NCBI GenBank assembly: GCA_004565275.1
Contig: SDOX01000009.1
Coordinates: forward strand, 356,007-420,006
Origin: Nannochloropsis salina CCMP1776
Lineage: Eukaryota; Sar; Eustigmatophyceae; Eustigmatales; Monodopsidaceae
Direction of reading: 5' to 3'
Length of the DNA stretch: 64,000 nucleotides
The notes beneath the pieces are model-generated. The model was not told where the DNA came from and did no database searches. It saw nothing but the letters and a program-made list of their open reading frames with translations. The translations under genes and the position numbers were made by a program. Positions 21,638 to 33,093 of this stretch are shown here, piece by piece (within the stretch, counting starts at the first letter, position 1; each line of letters begins with the position of its first letter).

Positions 21638-24236
21638 CTACCGCCTCTCAAATGACACGAATCTAATTGGAATGACTGTACTTAACCACAGAACAGCAAG
21701 ACACATCATAAGAATTGGTAAGGAGTCATATTTCGAGTAACCTTGGAAGCCAAAATTTTCAATGAAGGCCCTATATGGGTCCGGGACATCCACAGGTATG
21801 ATTTCTTTAAAAGAGATCTGCCCGTTGTTTTCAAATTCGTTGATTACCAGGCCTTGGAAACCCCATCGAGCAAAGCTTATAAAAGGTACCCACGAGCCAA
21901 GCCAACTGGGCAAGGAAGGTAAGCGAACTACAAATCCGGCGAATGCAACAATGAGAAAGAGAGCTGCAGGAAAGATTGACACAGCAACTTGAGAGGTCAT
22001 TGATGCCAAAGATATCAATTGGCAGAAATACAATCCACAAAGACCGCATATTGTCACAATCAAAGTAAAATAGCCGAAGGCACCTGTATATTGAATAGAA
22101 ACAAGTGCTCGAGGTTATACGATATCGTTGAAATCGTCTCGTCCTTACAGACAATACACACCTGCTGCATTGTTCAAACCCGACATGAAGTAGACCACTG
22201 TACAGTAAGTAATACTTGCCACAACGCATTGGGGTATGTAGGCCAATGAGGAGCTAAACCAGAACGGCGTTACACCGTATACACCAGCTCCGCGTTCTCG
22301 ATAAAAGAGCAAGCGATCATCAAAGAAGCTGTTATATGGTATGTAATTGGAAGTATATCTTCTCGTGAGTTCTTCCCTCATAAATTCATACTCTAATAAT
22401 CTATTGACTTACCCTGGTATGAATGCTTGACTTGCCATCATGACAAACATGATAGCGAAAAAGAGAAGAGAAAGTCGAGACTGGATAGCTTTTGATGATA
22501 AATTGGTGTACAGACTCCCATGAAATGTTGCCACCAAGAGGTTTCGGAACAAAGTGTAATACATATCATGCCTCTGTATATGTGAGTTGAGAGTAGGATG
22601 GCACTCAGAATGAGAGGAAAAGTAGTCTAAAATTTATAAGAACGTAATTACTCCCTACGTGAATTTGCATTCCCTCAATGGGTTTAATACGGACCATTTT
22701 CCATGCCTTCCGAAACTGCCTCACAGTCAAAATGTACATCTGCGCCACAGTAGATCGTGGATAGGTTTCGGGTTTGGTCAGAGTAACAAAGATGCTATCA
22801 GTCCTTATCCTTCGAGGAAGGTCGACTGCTTTCTCCCATTCTTGCTCCTTCGATCGATGACGATTAATAAGACGGATACGAAGAGTTTCTTCAATCTGTC
22901 CATCAATGTCCATGTAGTTACGCGAGTTCAAGAAAAGATGATTAAGCTCTCGAATTGTGCGGCGTGTGCCATCACTGGCAACTAGCAGCCCTTGATTTGC
23001 CTCCATAAGGAAGTCGGCGGGGTTCTTCCCAATGGGCATGCACCAACCCAAAGTCAAGAGACTAAAATAGGTGGGAGCAGCTTCCGCTGGCCCAAAATAA
23101 GTTTGTCGACCGAGTGCCAGAAGAAGTAGGGAATCAAATAACTCATATACGGCTTTTGAAGGTGAGTGTATAGTACACACGACAGTGCGATTATGGTTGG
23201 CTATATTCCGAACCGAGGACATCACCTACGCAAGGATTACAGAATGCTTAAGGATGGATTTATGTATGGAGGTGCTATCTAAAAATATACTCACACACAA
23301 ATCCACACTTAAATATACCACCCCCAAAAAAAATGTTCAAAAAAAACAGAGGCGGTGAAAAAGAGGGCGGGAAGTTAAATGGAAAGACTTACCTCATGTG
23401 AAATTTGCGAATCCAAACCCGTTGTGGGTTCATCGAGAAATATAACTGTTTGATCATCAAAAACAGAATGAGACAAGGGAGGCATTCAAGATATCAGATA
23501 TTGACCTACCATCGGGAAGATGCATAATTTCGACTCCGATCGATAACCGCCTAGCTTGGCCTCCTGAAATCCCTTTTGCAAGCGCATTCCCCACTGGCAC
23601 GTCCGCTACATCTTCCAGTCCAAGCATTTTCATGACGTCCTCGGCGCGCTCTCTCCTTTTTTCCACTGGTAGTCCCTCCTTCAGCCGCAAAAGAGCGGCA
23701 AACTCCAATGTTTCTCTCACTGTGAAAAGAGAAATGTGGACGTTGTCTTGTGTGACATAACTGCACCATTTAGACGAGGGTTTTTCTGCTTGTCCTCCAA
23801 TGTAATATTCGCCAGTGATGAAGCCTCCTGTCTTCCGATATGCCAACAGATCGAGAAGAGTGGACTTTCCTGCCCCGCTACCACCCATTAAAGCGCACAT
23901 TTGTCCTGGGAAAACGTGCCCGCTTACTCCTTTTAATATGCGCGCCGCTCGGTCAGGCGACTTGCCGACAGAATATTGCAAATCACGAAACATCAAGCTT
24001 AGGCCCGTGGTTGATGGAAAACGTTGCGCAGAACGTATTTTGAAGTCATCCAACTGATGATGGTGATGATGATGGTAATGATGATGATGGTAATGATGAT
24101 GATGATGATGATGATGATGATGGTGATGACGATGATGGTAATGATGATGATGGTAGTGATGATGATGATTGTTGTTGTTGTTGTTGTAGTAGTAGTAGTA
24201 GTAGTAGTTGTCGTTGTTGTTGTTGTTGTTGTTGTT

Positions 24237-24277
<41 letters not shown>

Positions 24278-27040
24278 TGTTGTTGTTGTTGTTGTCGTTG
24301 TTGTTGTTATAATAATAAAATATAAAGGTGGACAAATGAAATGAGAAAAGATGATGTGAAAGCGACGGGTTATATAAAGCGCAATAGAAGAACCACGCCC
24401 CGTGAATCACAAGTTAAATTACACACCGTGAGACTTTTTGGCGAAGTAAGGAGTACAGGAGGTTTCTTTACAACAATCACAGCATCATCTTTAGGGGATT
24501 CAGCTGGTGAAGTTTGATTTTCAAATTGGAGACGGGATTGCTTGGGCAAGAGGCCGATGTATACAAAGACATTCATAAGCACAATGAAAGCGGCCAAAAT
24601 AGGTAGGGCGAGATATTTGTTGAAGCCTGTAAAGCTGTAAAATGTCAGGACTGCAGTACGGTCTGCTCTGTACTGGAATTCATTTATGATCAGTGCTTGA
24701 TATGTCCAGCGAGGATAAGAAATGTATGAGGCCCATTTCCAGCCTAAAATAGGGTAAAGGGAAACAAGGTGCAGATTTATTGTGAAACCCGGTACATGCT
24801 TTAAGACAAATGATTTTCTTCATAGCTTAGTACGTACCTGGTGGCAGCTCTCCAAGAGGGATAGTAAATCCAGCGAAGCTACCCAGGAAAAGAAAGACAA
24901 GCGGGAACATGGCTAAGGCGACTTCGGCGCTTGGCGAGATGGCAGCGATACATTGGGCACAATAAAATGAAATAAGATTATTCAAAAAGGTCACAAGCAA
25001 GGCGAATAAATGGCAGGCTGCGTTAGGGTACAGCCCAACCATCCAATAGCTGATCTCTACGAAGATCACGTGAGAGAGGAGCAGCAAAGGTACGCAAACA
25101 ATTGCATTTGCTGCCCAATAGGCAAATGTCGAATACACATTGGCACTACGCTCTCGGTTGTAGAGTAATCCAAAAAAGAAGAGCTGGGGAATGATTTGAA
25201 GACAGCTTAGCACCGTGTAGAGCATTGCGAAGTACCAAAGAGAGCTCACATTAAAACTGACATTGCTAAAAGTTGAAAGGCTTTTCTCTCGGCCTTGCCC
25301 GAAAAAAATTGCCCCGCATATGGAAGCCACAACTACATTCTTCCCCAGTTGTGCAACAACAAACTCCCACTGTCGGCTTTGCGCTATCCAAAATCGATTT
25401 ACAAGTGTAAGTGTTTGACTGGTAACACTGGTTGGAAAAGCGTGCGGTTGAGAACCCGTGTTTCGCGCAGCAGAATGGATTTGTGATCGAGTTGCAGGTA
25501 CTTGAAAATACTTTGATGCTTCATAGAGGTCACTCAGGCTTTTGGCATCGGTATCTTTTGTTCCCGTAGTCGATGAACTTGACGGCTCTGCCCCACTGAC
25601 AACAGCGATGATGAAATCAGCAGGATTACTAAACATTTGAGCCGAAAAACCAAGAGATATGAAGTACGATTGTGCCTCATTAGCTGGTCCGCAAAACACT
25701 ATCCTTCCAGCACTTACCAAGATCACCTTGCTGGCGAGAGCATACGTTTCGCTAGAAGGTTGATGGATCGTGGCCAGGATGGTGCGGTTTTGGTCTGCCA
25801 ATCGATTGGTGAATGTCATTACATCGTGAGCCATGACTGAGTCGAGACCACTTGTAGGCTCGTCCAAGAATATGAGACTGGGCATATTCATAATCTCTAC
25901 TGCAATACTCAGACGTTTGAGCTGTCCTCCAGAAATGCCACGCATGCCAGCATCACCAACCAAGCTTAGGATGCATGAATTCAGTCCAAGAAGGTCAGAG
26001 ACGGCTTTGATACGCGATTGCCTCTCATTTATGGTATATTCGCCTCCTAAACGAAGCTGAGCGGCAAAAAAAAGCGTCTCTCCCACAGTCAGATTAGGTA
26101 TATGGACATCGTCTTGGCGAACGTAAGCTGAGTTACTGAAAAAGTCCGAGGATCGAGGCCGTCCATTGAAATATATGTGGCCGCTCATGACTCCATCTTT
26201 AATGCGCCCTGCTAGTGCATCCAAAAGGGTTGATTTGCCTGCTCCGCTTGGACCCATGACAAAAGCGATTTCTCCTGGCAATACCGTCATAGTGATGTGT
26301 TTCAACAACTCCTTTCGGTCAAATTCTGTGGTCGGACTGAATCTTTTCAGGATCTCATTATTCGCCTCGGCACCTTGATTTGCTTTTGAGAACCTTCGTG
26401 ACACGCGCAAGCATCCAAAAAGGCGATTTAGCGGATAAGTATTTATCCTCCCCCCGACCTTATAGCTGAGGTTATCCGTAGCTACTGTCACACCACGGGC
26501 CGCCCAGGATCCATTTCTTTTGGTCTGGAACAAAGACATATCCAATTTTGTATGTGCGCTTATATTTATTGTATTTGACAGGGAGCGCTGGCCGGTATAG
26601 TCGGTACGAAATGAACCACCTCTTATCATACTATGGAGAGCTTTTTGCACAAGAGACATACGATTTTTATTTGGCGTCCTTGCCGTTGTGTCTTCGGCAT
26701 CAGATGTAATTTCTTTCTCCGCTGTGCACCCGCAGTCCGTACCATGTGAGTGGGCTTTATTTAACCATCCAACAGCTGCTGCAGAACTGCTTTCTCCCGC
26801 AGCTGCGCTGATGGAATGGCAAAATGGAATTACAACTTCTTGCTCGCGGAAGCTCAATCGTCCTTTGGTCTGTGTCACTGATTCGGTGCAAATTGTGTGG
26901 CTAGCACCATCAGTTACATGAAGCCTTTTTTTCTGAATTCTGTCTTCGGCCTGATCATCTGTAGCTGGAGACCTGGGTTGGTGCCCGTTGCCAAACCTCT
27001 CATCGATTTCTTCTGCTCCTATCACCCCATTTAGACTCAT
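21638..27040 (-). CDS. Full-length ABCG-type ABC transporter (two NBD-TMD halves)
   Basis: An ATP-driven exporter of the ABCG/PDR class, predicted in the plasma membrane. Eight exons: 27040-24838, 24743-24427, 24053-23510, 23445-23393, 23225-22659, 22573-22413, 22328-22162, 22083-21638; about 1485 residues. Half 1: Walker A GPSGAGKST, signature GISGGQLKRLS, Walker B LIFLDEPTSGLDS, then six membrane spans. Half 2: Walker A GGSGAGKST, signature GISGGQARRLS, Walker B VIFLDEPTTGLDS (rebuilt across exons 3/4), the ABCG motif LLFYRERGAG, and a final membrane domain. Exon 2 ends and exon 3 starts in phase 0, with no stop in the spliced join, so one protein is favoured over two half-transporters. The long open frame begins at a non-ATG codon; ATG 27040 is chosen, but an acceptor-like tctgacag at about 27102 hints at a further 5' exon. 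Intron 2 holds the triplet-repeat array. Substrate unknown. Confidence 0.87.
24055..24318. repeat. Trinucleotide repeat array filling an ABCG intron
   Basis: On the plus strand the array passes through blocks of ATG/ATGATGGTG, GTT, GTA, GTT, GTA and GTT units, then an AT-rich edge. On the transcript strand this is CAT, AAC and TAC/CTA units running directly into the acceptor (catcatcag at 24054). It lies inside the intron 24426-24054. The open frames that read it as poly-His/Asn/Tyr or poly-Met/Val are artefacts of the period-3 sequence. Confidence 0.9.
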
Positions 27041-27837
27041 GATAAGTCTAATAGTAGCGATAAACTGGCTGAACCGATTCACCAACTCCGGAATATCCCT
27101 GTCAGATATATTTTAGAAATGAATATCGGAAGAAGGTTGGCAGAGTCTGTGGATTTGACGAGGTCATCTCAGGCGTCTTCCGCTCGTTCTTGGCGGCATC
27201 CAGGCGTGGAAGGAAAAGGAGGAATGAACCCGCGTCACCGCTTCGAATGAGCTGCATTACAAGTAGGCTATCGTAACGAAGTCAAACATATCACATTGGA
27301 ATTTAAGTAGAGGCTCTTCTAAAGATTTTAATCACAGGTATGTTTGAAGCGCATCCTAAAGCAGGCGCACGATGTTTCGGTGCCGTGCACCGTCCGTCCC
27401 AGAAGGCTTGGCTCGTGATGAGGAACATTTTTCTATGCTTGAGCACAAATGAGGTTAAGTATTAACGCTTTCTACGTGATGTGTGGAACTTTAACCTCTC
27501 ATCGTCCCTTTATGGAGCACGTTTTTCGGGTACCATTGCCCTAGTTTTCGTGTGACATCAGACACTCCAGAAATATCACGTCTTTCCTCCTTTTCCTACG
27601 TATAATGCTATACATCGAGAATCATAGTATGATATTGAAAGGTTTACAGCTATCTGCACCATTCGATATTTGTCTTTGCATCCAGGAAGATAATTGACTT
27701 GTGTGACCGTTGAGGGAAGTTTAAACTTTCAAAGTTACCAAGAACCGAAGCAGAACTGAGAACGACTCATCTGCCGTCTCATCTCATCATCATCATGGTA
27801 CGTTTCGGTGCAAGCATAAGTACTGCAGCGCATGAAA

Positions 27838-27868
27838 ATCAACCATGCTTAATATATGTATGGTTGAT
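27838..27868. repeat. Short inverted repeat (hairpin)
   Basis: The arms aatcaaccat and atggttgat flank an AT-rich loop of about 13 bases. The arm sequence recurs near 31232. Too short to call a transposon end. Confidence 0.5.
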
Positions 27869-27936
27869 GATCCGTGGGCTCCCTTTGATCCGGCAGCGTC
27901 TTACGCGCAGAGGCTTATCTCGCGAACAGGGTACTA

Positions 27937-28010
27937 GGGTGGAGTCCACCGGGTGGAGTCCACCGGGTGGACCAGGGTGGAGTCCACCGGGTTGACCCGG
28001 GTGGTTTGTT
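27937..28010. repeat. Short GC-rich tandem repeat with internal dyad
   Basis: The unit gggtggagtccacc occurs three to four times, once degenerate (gggtggacca, then gggttgacccgggtgg). Each unit is nearly its own reverse complement (ggtgga/tccacc), so the stretch can form several alternative hairpins. No coding sense seen. Confidence 0.7.
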
Positions 28011-28225
28011 TCAGGCTTGGGACACTCAGACTCCATTAAGTACATGACATAAAACTAGAAACTGAATCGCCAACTAAATAACGTGGCGAAAGACACATTG
28101 CAGCAAGGCCTGGAAGGGCCTAGAATTGTTTATCTGAACTTGTGGCAGACTTAGTATATCAAGACATCGCATGCGCTCTAAGTACTCTATAGTCCTGCGA
28201 AGCAGATCCCTTGCCGAGTTTTTCC

Positions 28226-28258
28226 CCTTTTGATTTTGGCAGCCTTTTGATTTTGGCA
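28226..28258. repeat. Direct tandem duplication of about 16 bases
   Basis: Two adjacent copies of cttttgattttggcag. A simple recent duplication in non-coding sequence. Confidence 0.6.
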
Positions 28259-28835
28259 GCAGCGCTGAAGACATTTATGACGTACATAAAAATGTCTCGG
28301 ACGAGTCAATAAACAGAAATAGGCAGACATAGTAAGGCTTACTTCACAATTTTTTAAAAGAAACAAGGAGGTACTGGAGTGGATGGTGGGTAAGACACCG
28401 CTTCAAGCGGTAGTCACGCCGCATTGTAATTGTTAAGCCTCTGATGGTTGCGAATAGCCAAGTAGACGCGATGGGGAATGAATCCGATCTTCTTATTGTC
28501 ACTAGTTGCATCACCTGCGAGCTGGGGGATGTCGGCACAAGCAAGGGTAGGCGTGGATTGGGGAAGCAGGGCGTATCCCGCTCATCTAAGGCAGGCTCCC
28601 GTCCTTGTAGGCTATATTGCACTGTACCTGAAGAAGCGGGGGTATACGCTCCATGTAGGATTCCATACACTAGTCTACTGGCTGCTGTAGTGAGGTGCTT
28701 GGCAGCAGAGAGAGCGTCATTGCTCTCAAAGAATTTGAAGGTGCTGTTCCTGTTGCATACGTGGAGACAACATAAGGGGTAAGGGTAGCGACCAGAATGC
28801 TTGATGTTAAAATAAGTCTATGTTGAATCATAAAT

Positions 28836-28866
28836 ATAATATATATATATGGTATATATATGGTAT
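28836..28866. repeat. TA-rich microsatellite
   Basis: Imperfect (TA)n interrupted by GG: tatatatatatggtatatatatgg and similar. Non-coding. Confidence 0.7.
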
Positions 28867-29390
28867 ATGGCACCTCGTTTTTATTCAAAAATCATGTTTC
28901 CAAGATAGCGTCTACATGAGTGTTATTCGATTACATACCCGGAGATTAGTCAGAATACCCGGAGTCAAAGGATGGCGCCATGATTTTCAAATAAGTAAAT
29001 CAACCAATCATATGGCAGATCGCCAAGAAACGGTTTGTACATGATTTCTTGTCGACCCTCAAACGATCGATCCGCGAACATACTTCCAAGTGGTACATTG
29101 CAAGGCTGTGTCGCCCCCCTCCTTACCCGTGTAGCCCTTAAGACTGTACTGCGTGGTGTGTCACTTCGTCGTCATAATATTGTAAGCATAACTCTATGTC
29201 ATCCACTACCAAAACGCACACTCTCTACCTTTTGAGAGGAACGCCTACCACTGGGACATGCTGAGAATTTTGGTTCTTCAAAGCCTCAAATTTTAATGCC
29301 TTTTTCTTTTATTATTTCTGTCCTGCATTTTAAACGCTGGTATACATTTTTCTTGCGCATCATGACAGAACTTTCTGCTTCACCGTTAAA

Positions 29391-29744
29391 ATGGCTAAAA
29401 CTCCTTCAAAGAAGTCTGCGAAAGCCCCGAAGAAGGCTGGCAAAGGCACGAAGAAAAAGACCCGTGTCGAAAGCTATGGATCCTACATCTACAAGGTGTT
29501 GAAGCAAGTACATCCTGACACTGGTATCTCCAAACGTGGCGTTTCGATTCTCAATTCCTTCATCGGAGACATTTTCGACCGTTTGGCAACAGAGGCCGGC
29601 AAACTTGCCCGATACACTAAGAAGTCCACCCTTTCTTCCCGGGAGATCCAGACGGCAGTACGACTTACTCTTCCTGGTGAACTGGCGAAGCACGCCGTCT
29701 CTGAAGGAACGAAGGCTGTCACCAAATATACCTCTAGCTCCTAA
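29391..29744 (+). CDS. Histone H2B
   Basis: Core nucleosomal histone, 117 residues, intronless as usual. A Lys/Ala-rich N-terminal tail ([17 protein letters not shown]) precedes the histone fold: [20 protein letters not shown], then [15 protein letters not shown], then [20 protein letters not shown] and [18 protein letters not shown], all diagnostic of H2B. The ATG at 29391 follows a typical leader. No H2A partner is seen next to it in the window, and I saw no clear 3' histone stem-loop downstream. Confidence 0.98.
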   Translation: MAKTPSKKSAKAPKKAGKGTKKKTRVESYGSYIYKVLKQVHPDTGISKRGVSILNSFIGDIFDRLATEAGKLARYTKKSTLSSREIQTAVRLTLPGELAKHAVSEGTKAVTKYTSSS

Positions 29745-31750
29745 ATCGTGAGGTTTGTGGAATAGGTGAGGCTTCGCTCCCTCTCCACAACGCTACAGGG
29801 GCCTTTTCAGGCCTCACGTTTGCCATCGCCTTCCAGATTGTTTGTTGCTCTTGTCAACTGTGCGTCAATGTTCATTTTAGACACGCTGGGTTTTCAGTTC
29901 ACCCATGTACAAGATAATAATAATACAAAAATAAATGATAACATGACGTGAGAAAATAACATTTGACGGGCGATACTGGTGTCATTCTCTCAAAAGCAGG
30001 AAGAAATGCAGATTCAACACGAGGAAATTATGATACGAGCCTATCTTTTGTGGCGTCGGTTATGACCGTGCCCTGCTTAATATCACATCACTCAGCATCC
30101 CTGCCGAGCATATACATTCACTTGGTTTAAAACCCAAGAATTACTGTCCTTTTTGTTAAGCGAACGAGCCAACATGGCACTGCTCGACAAGTGTGTCCAT
30201 TTGTCGTTTCCCTTACTAAGTGACGGGATGAGTCTTGTGTCCCGTCCAAAGATGCAAATACTCAATGGGCATCTTCAGTTCGCTGACAACTATTATTTCC
30301 GTGAAGATGTGTCTATGGGCCTGCCAAACAACCTTCCAATTATACACACAGTCAGGCTCTGCCGCGAGCTTTTTCTGTCTCTTTCCCTCGGGTGGTCATC
30401 TTTCACAAGACAAGTGCTCCTTGTGGATAACATGCTTTCGAAGCCCGTATCCTGTAAATATATAAACGACATGGCGAGTGACTGATGCCTATCCAGACAT
30501 CACATTTGTAATTTTCACTCATCATCCACACGCCGCCTACGACTGTAAGTGTGGCTTGCCGCTCTCTGCGTCAACACCACCCGAATCCCCGTTGCTTACC
30601 CGCTCGTTTTCCTGCGCTCTACCGCGTGTTTGCCTGTCTCCTCTTGTTCCTTCATTTCTGTCTCAACTATATGTACGACGAAAAATTTCTCCTGTCAGAA
30701 TAGCTGCGGTCTGCTGCAGGACAATTAGAAAACATGCCTGGGCTTCAAGTTCTTACCTCCTGTAGCTGTGGTCTGCCGTCTCGCGGCGACTATTTTATCT
30801 ATCTCCTCCTTCCTGGCTGCTGGGTCCTTGCTGGGCTTTGCACATACTTTTCCTATGGATGTGTCTCGTAGCCTTCTTGTGCTCCATCTTCGTCCCTTTC
30901 TGCCGTGTGCAAAATTCGCGTTTTAAGATCGAAGAGTCGAGGCAGCGATCGATTGGGCCATCGCCTACTTGTTAGAACGTGGTCTACCCTCCTTTAGCGA
31001 ACGCTCACAGCGTGCTGTCCGAGAATAAGGGACATGACCCCGGGAAGTGTTGTGCATTCCCATGTGATTTTTGTGAAAATTCAGAGATCAAAGGACAAGA
31101 ACTGTGCAAGAGGCTCTCTCGTGCTTGTTTCTTTTTCACGTAGCACGCAGTCGTCGGCTGATAGACCTGCAGGTCGTTCAAGCCACTGGCAAAAGTCCCA
31201 CCCTCTGTTGCCATCCGTCCCAGTATTAGTATAGTAATCAACCATACTTGACGGTACCCGTAAGGAAGAGAAAGATATAGTTATCACCCTGCAATATGAT
31301 CTCTAGGGATTCTCCCCTGACTTCCCTGATGGCAGAGTTGCCGATGTCGCATACTATCTTATCGCTGATTCGATCTACCCTTAGATCAAGAAACATCATT
31401 CTACCTCTTACAACTGACAACTCATTTTTTACATACTCCGAGTAGTTAGTACCTCCTACTACTTGGTAAGCAAAGCCCCTTGCGTCTTACTTGTTCCTCC
31501 TCGCCTAGCCCGCAAACGGATGCACCTACTTCAGGCGACATGACAGTGAGATATGGACACGCAAGCTGAAGGCAGAAATTCACTGGCTGGAGAAACTTCC
31601 TCGAGCCTCGATCGTCGTGCAATTTACTGACCCATCCACATCAGAGTGGCCTCTCCTTAGAGCACACCATTTCATAGTTTATATATATATATATTATATA
31701 TATATACATTCTAATCGCAAAGCAATTTTGGGCTTCACAGGGCCAGCTCT
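29745..31750. other. Gene-poor stretch between H2B and CCDC25, 2 kb
   Basis: No coding exon of a known family. Frames such as 30153-30485 and 30478-30765 show no recognisable motifs. The part 30540-30900 is pyrimidine-rich on the plus strand. A (TA)n run sits at about 31680-31707, just before the CCDC25 start. An untranslated RNA could be present, but nothing in the sequence shows one. Confidence 0.45.
31680..31707. repeat. (TA)n microsatellite upstream of CCDC25
   Basis: Nearly pure alternating TA of about 27 bases with one interruption, some 45 bases before the proposed CCDC25 start codon. Confidence 0.8.
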
Positions 31751-33093
31751 ATGTTTTTTTTCAAGAGCAGTGGTAAGTATTTTGTGGTACAATGAAGTTT
31801 TTATCATAAGAAAAAGGCCGAGGCCTCCTCGTGTCGCCATTCGTTGCTCAGCCTTCATTAAACACAACTGCCTTCGTCTCTCTTTACCGTCGTCTGCGCG
31901 CTTTGCGACCAGAGGGCTATTTGCTTTATATGGGGGTAAGCTTCTCGGTCAATTCACCAAGCTCATAATAAATGCTGGGCGCTTTGCCCGCACTGTGAAG
32001 ACCACATTCCGACGTAGTTTTGTACCACCTAATTTGCCTTTACAGAAAGACAAATATGAAAATGAAGAACTAATCCGCTTCGGATTGCCAGAAGATGTCT
32101 GGTTCCACGTTGATGAGTTGTCATCAGCGCACGTGTACTTGCGTCAGAAGCCTGGACAAAAGCTGGACGACATCAGCTCTGACCTGCTGCTCGAGTGCTC
32201 CTCTCTCGTCAAGGTACCCTGGCATGACATTTTCCATGACTATGTTGTCATAATCCTGCCGAATAATTTTTAGTAGGAACTCTAATTCGCATTACGGTCC
32301 CCTTTTCACATCGTCAGGCAAACTCCATCGAGGGGTGCAAGATGAAGGAAGTGAAGGTCGTATATACCCGTTGGCGCAACTTAAAGAAGACCAAAAGTAT
32401 GGAAGCAGGCCAGATCGGCTTCCATGACCCCAGCAAGGTGATAGCTGGGGAAGGAGTGCGTAAAACCTGTCTTGACGATACGTTCTTAATTTTACAGCAA
32501 CATCTCTGGTACATAGGTCCGGACCATCAAGGTTCAGAAGTGTAATTCGATTGTCAATGCGCTCAACAAGACTAAAGAAGTGAGTTGCGACGAGCAGAAT
32601 TCTGCGAATAATTTTATATTTATATGACAAAAATGCAATGCTCTTTTGGCCCCCTGCAATCGACGTAGGAGAGGTTTCCTGACCTACAGGCTGAGCAAGA
32701 GGCTCGAGCTGTCGAATACAGGGCAGCTCAGAAGGCATCAAAGCGCGATCAAGAAAAACAGGTACAATAATTACAAAGATGACATCGTAAAAATGCCCAT
32801 AATTACACTCGTCAACTATCATAACAGGAGAGAGAGGAGAAGAAGAGACGAGAAGAAGAGGCCAAACTACGAAGCTATGAGTAAGAACGGGTTGGGGGGT
32901 TGCCACATATTGTGAAATCAGATGGTTGGATTCATCGTATGATAACGATTGCTGCCTTCACGCAATGCGACGTGACCGTTTCTCGGCAATTCACAGGAGT
33001 CTCATGAACGACGGGGGAATGGAATCCAACAAGAAATGGGGTTCAACAGCAGACGTGTCGGCCGCGGTCGAGATGGAGGAGGACTTCATGTGA
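31751..33093 (+). CDS. CCDC25: CCDC25-like NFACT-R domain protein
   Basis: Small conserved protein with the NFACT-R fold shared with the ribosome quality-control factor NEMF/Rqc2; in animals also reported as a DNA sensor. Eight exons: 31751-31772, 31913-31935, 32046-32213, 32318-32437, 32517-32579, 32669-32761, 32828-32880, 32997-33093; about 212 residues against 208 in human. Motifs in order: [72 protein letters not shown], a charged coiled-coil region and the SLMNDGGM tail. The first two exons are only 22 and 23 bases. All junctions are GT-AG and the frame is continuous, so the model is robust although most exons are too short to stand out as open frames. Confidence 0.93.

Larger units (their letters stand above)
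27041..29390. other. Gene-poor stretch, 2.35 kb
   Basis: Upstream of both the ABCG transporter (minus) and histone H2B (plus). I find no coding exon of a known family; frames such as 28444-28782 look like chance. Contents noticed: a small hairpin at about 27838-27868, a short tandem repeat at 27937-28010, a 16-17 base direct duplication at about 28226-28258, and a TA-rich run at 28836-28866. A further 5' exon of the ABCG gene may lie near 27100-27300. Confidence 0.5.

Noticed and set aside
22377-22412. A 36-base intron in the second half of the ABCG gene
   Set aside because: Frame-compatible but too short; the acceptor at 22329 gives an 84-base intron and restores the FFDDRLLFYRERG motif.
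24024-24344. Plus-strand frame of Met and Val runs
   Set aside because: Antisense reading of the same repeat array, with no start context or family resemblance.
23457-24410. Open frame with long Asn, Tyr and His runs joined to an ABC ATPase
   Set aside because: The homopolymer part is the triplet-repeat intron read in frame; real ABC coding sequence resumes only at 24053, right after a splice acceptor.
24054-24426. Boundary between two separate half-size ABCG genes
   Set aside because: The exons on both sides join in phase 0 with good donor and acceptor and no stop; no start codon of quality was seen before the second half.
30153-30765. Two plus-strand frames of 95-110 residues after H2B
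   Set aside because: Low-complexity, pyrimidine-driven composition without motifs or splice partners.
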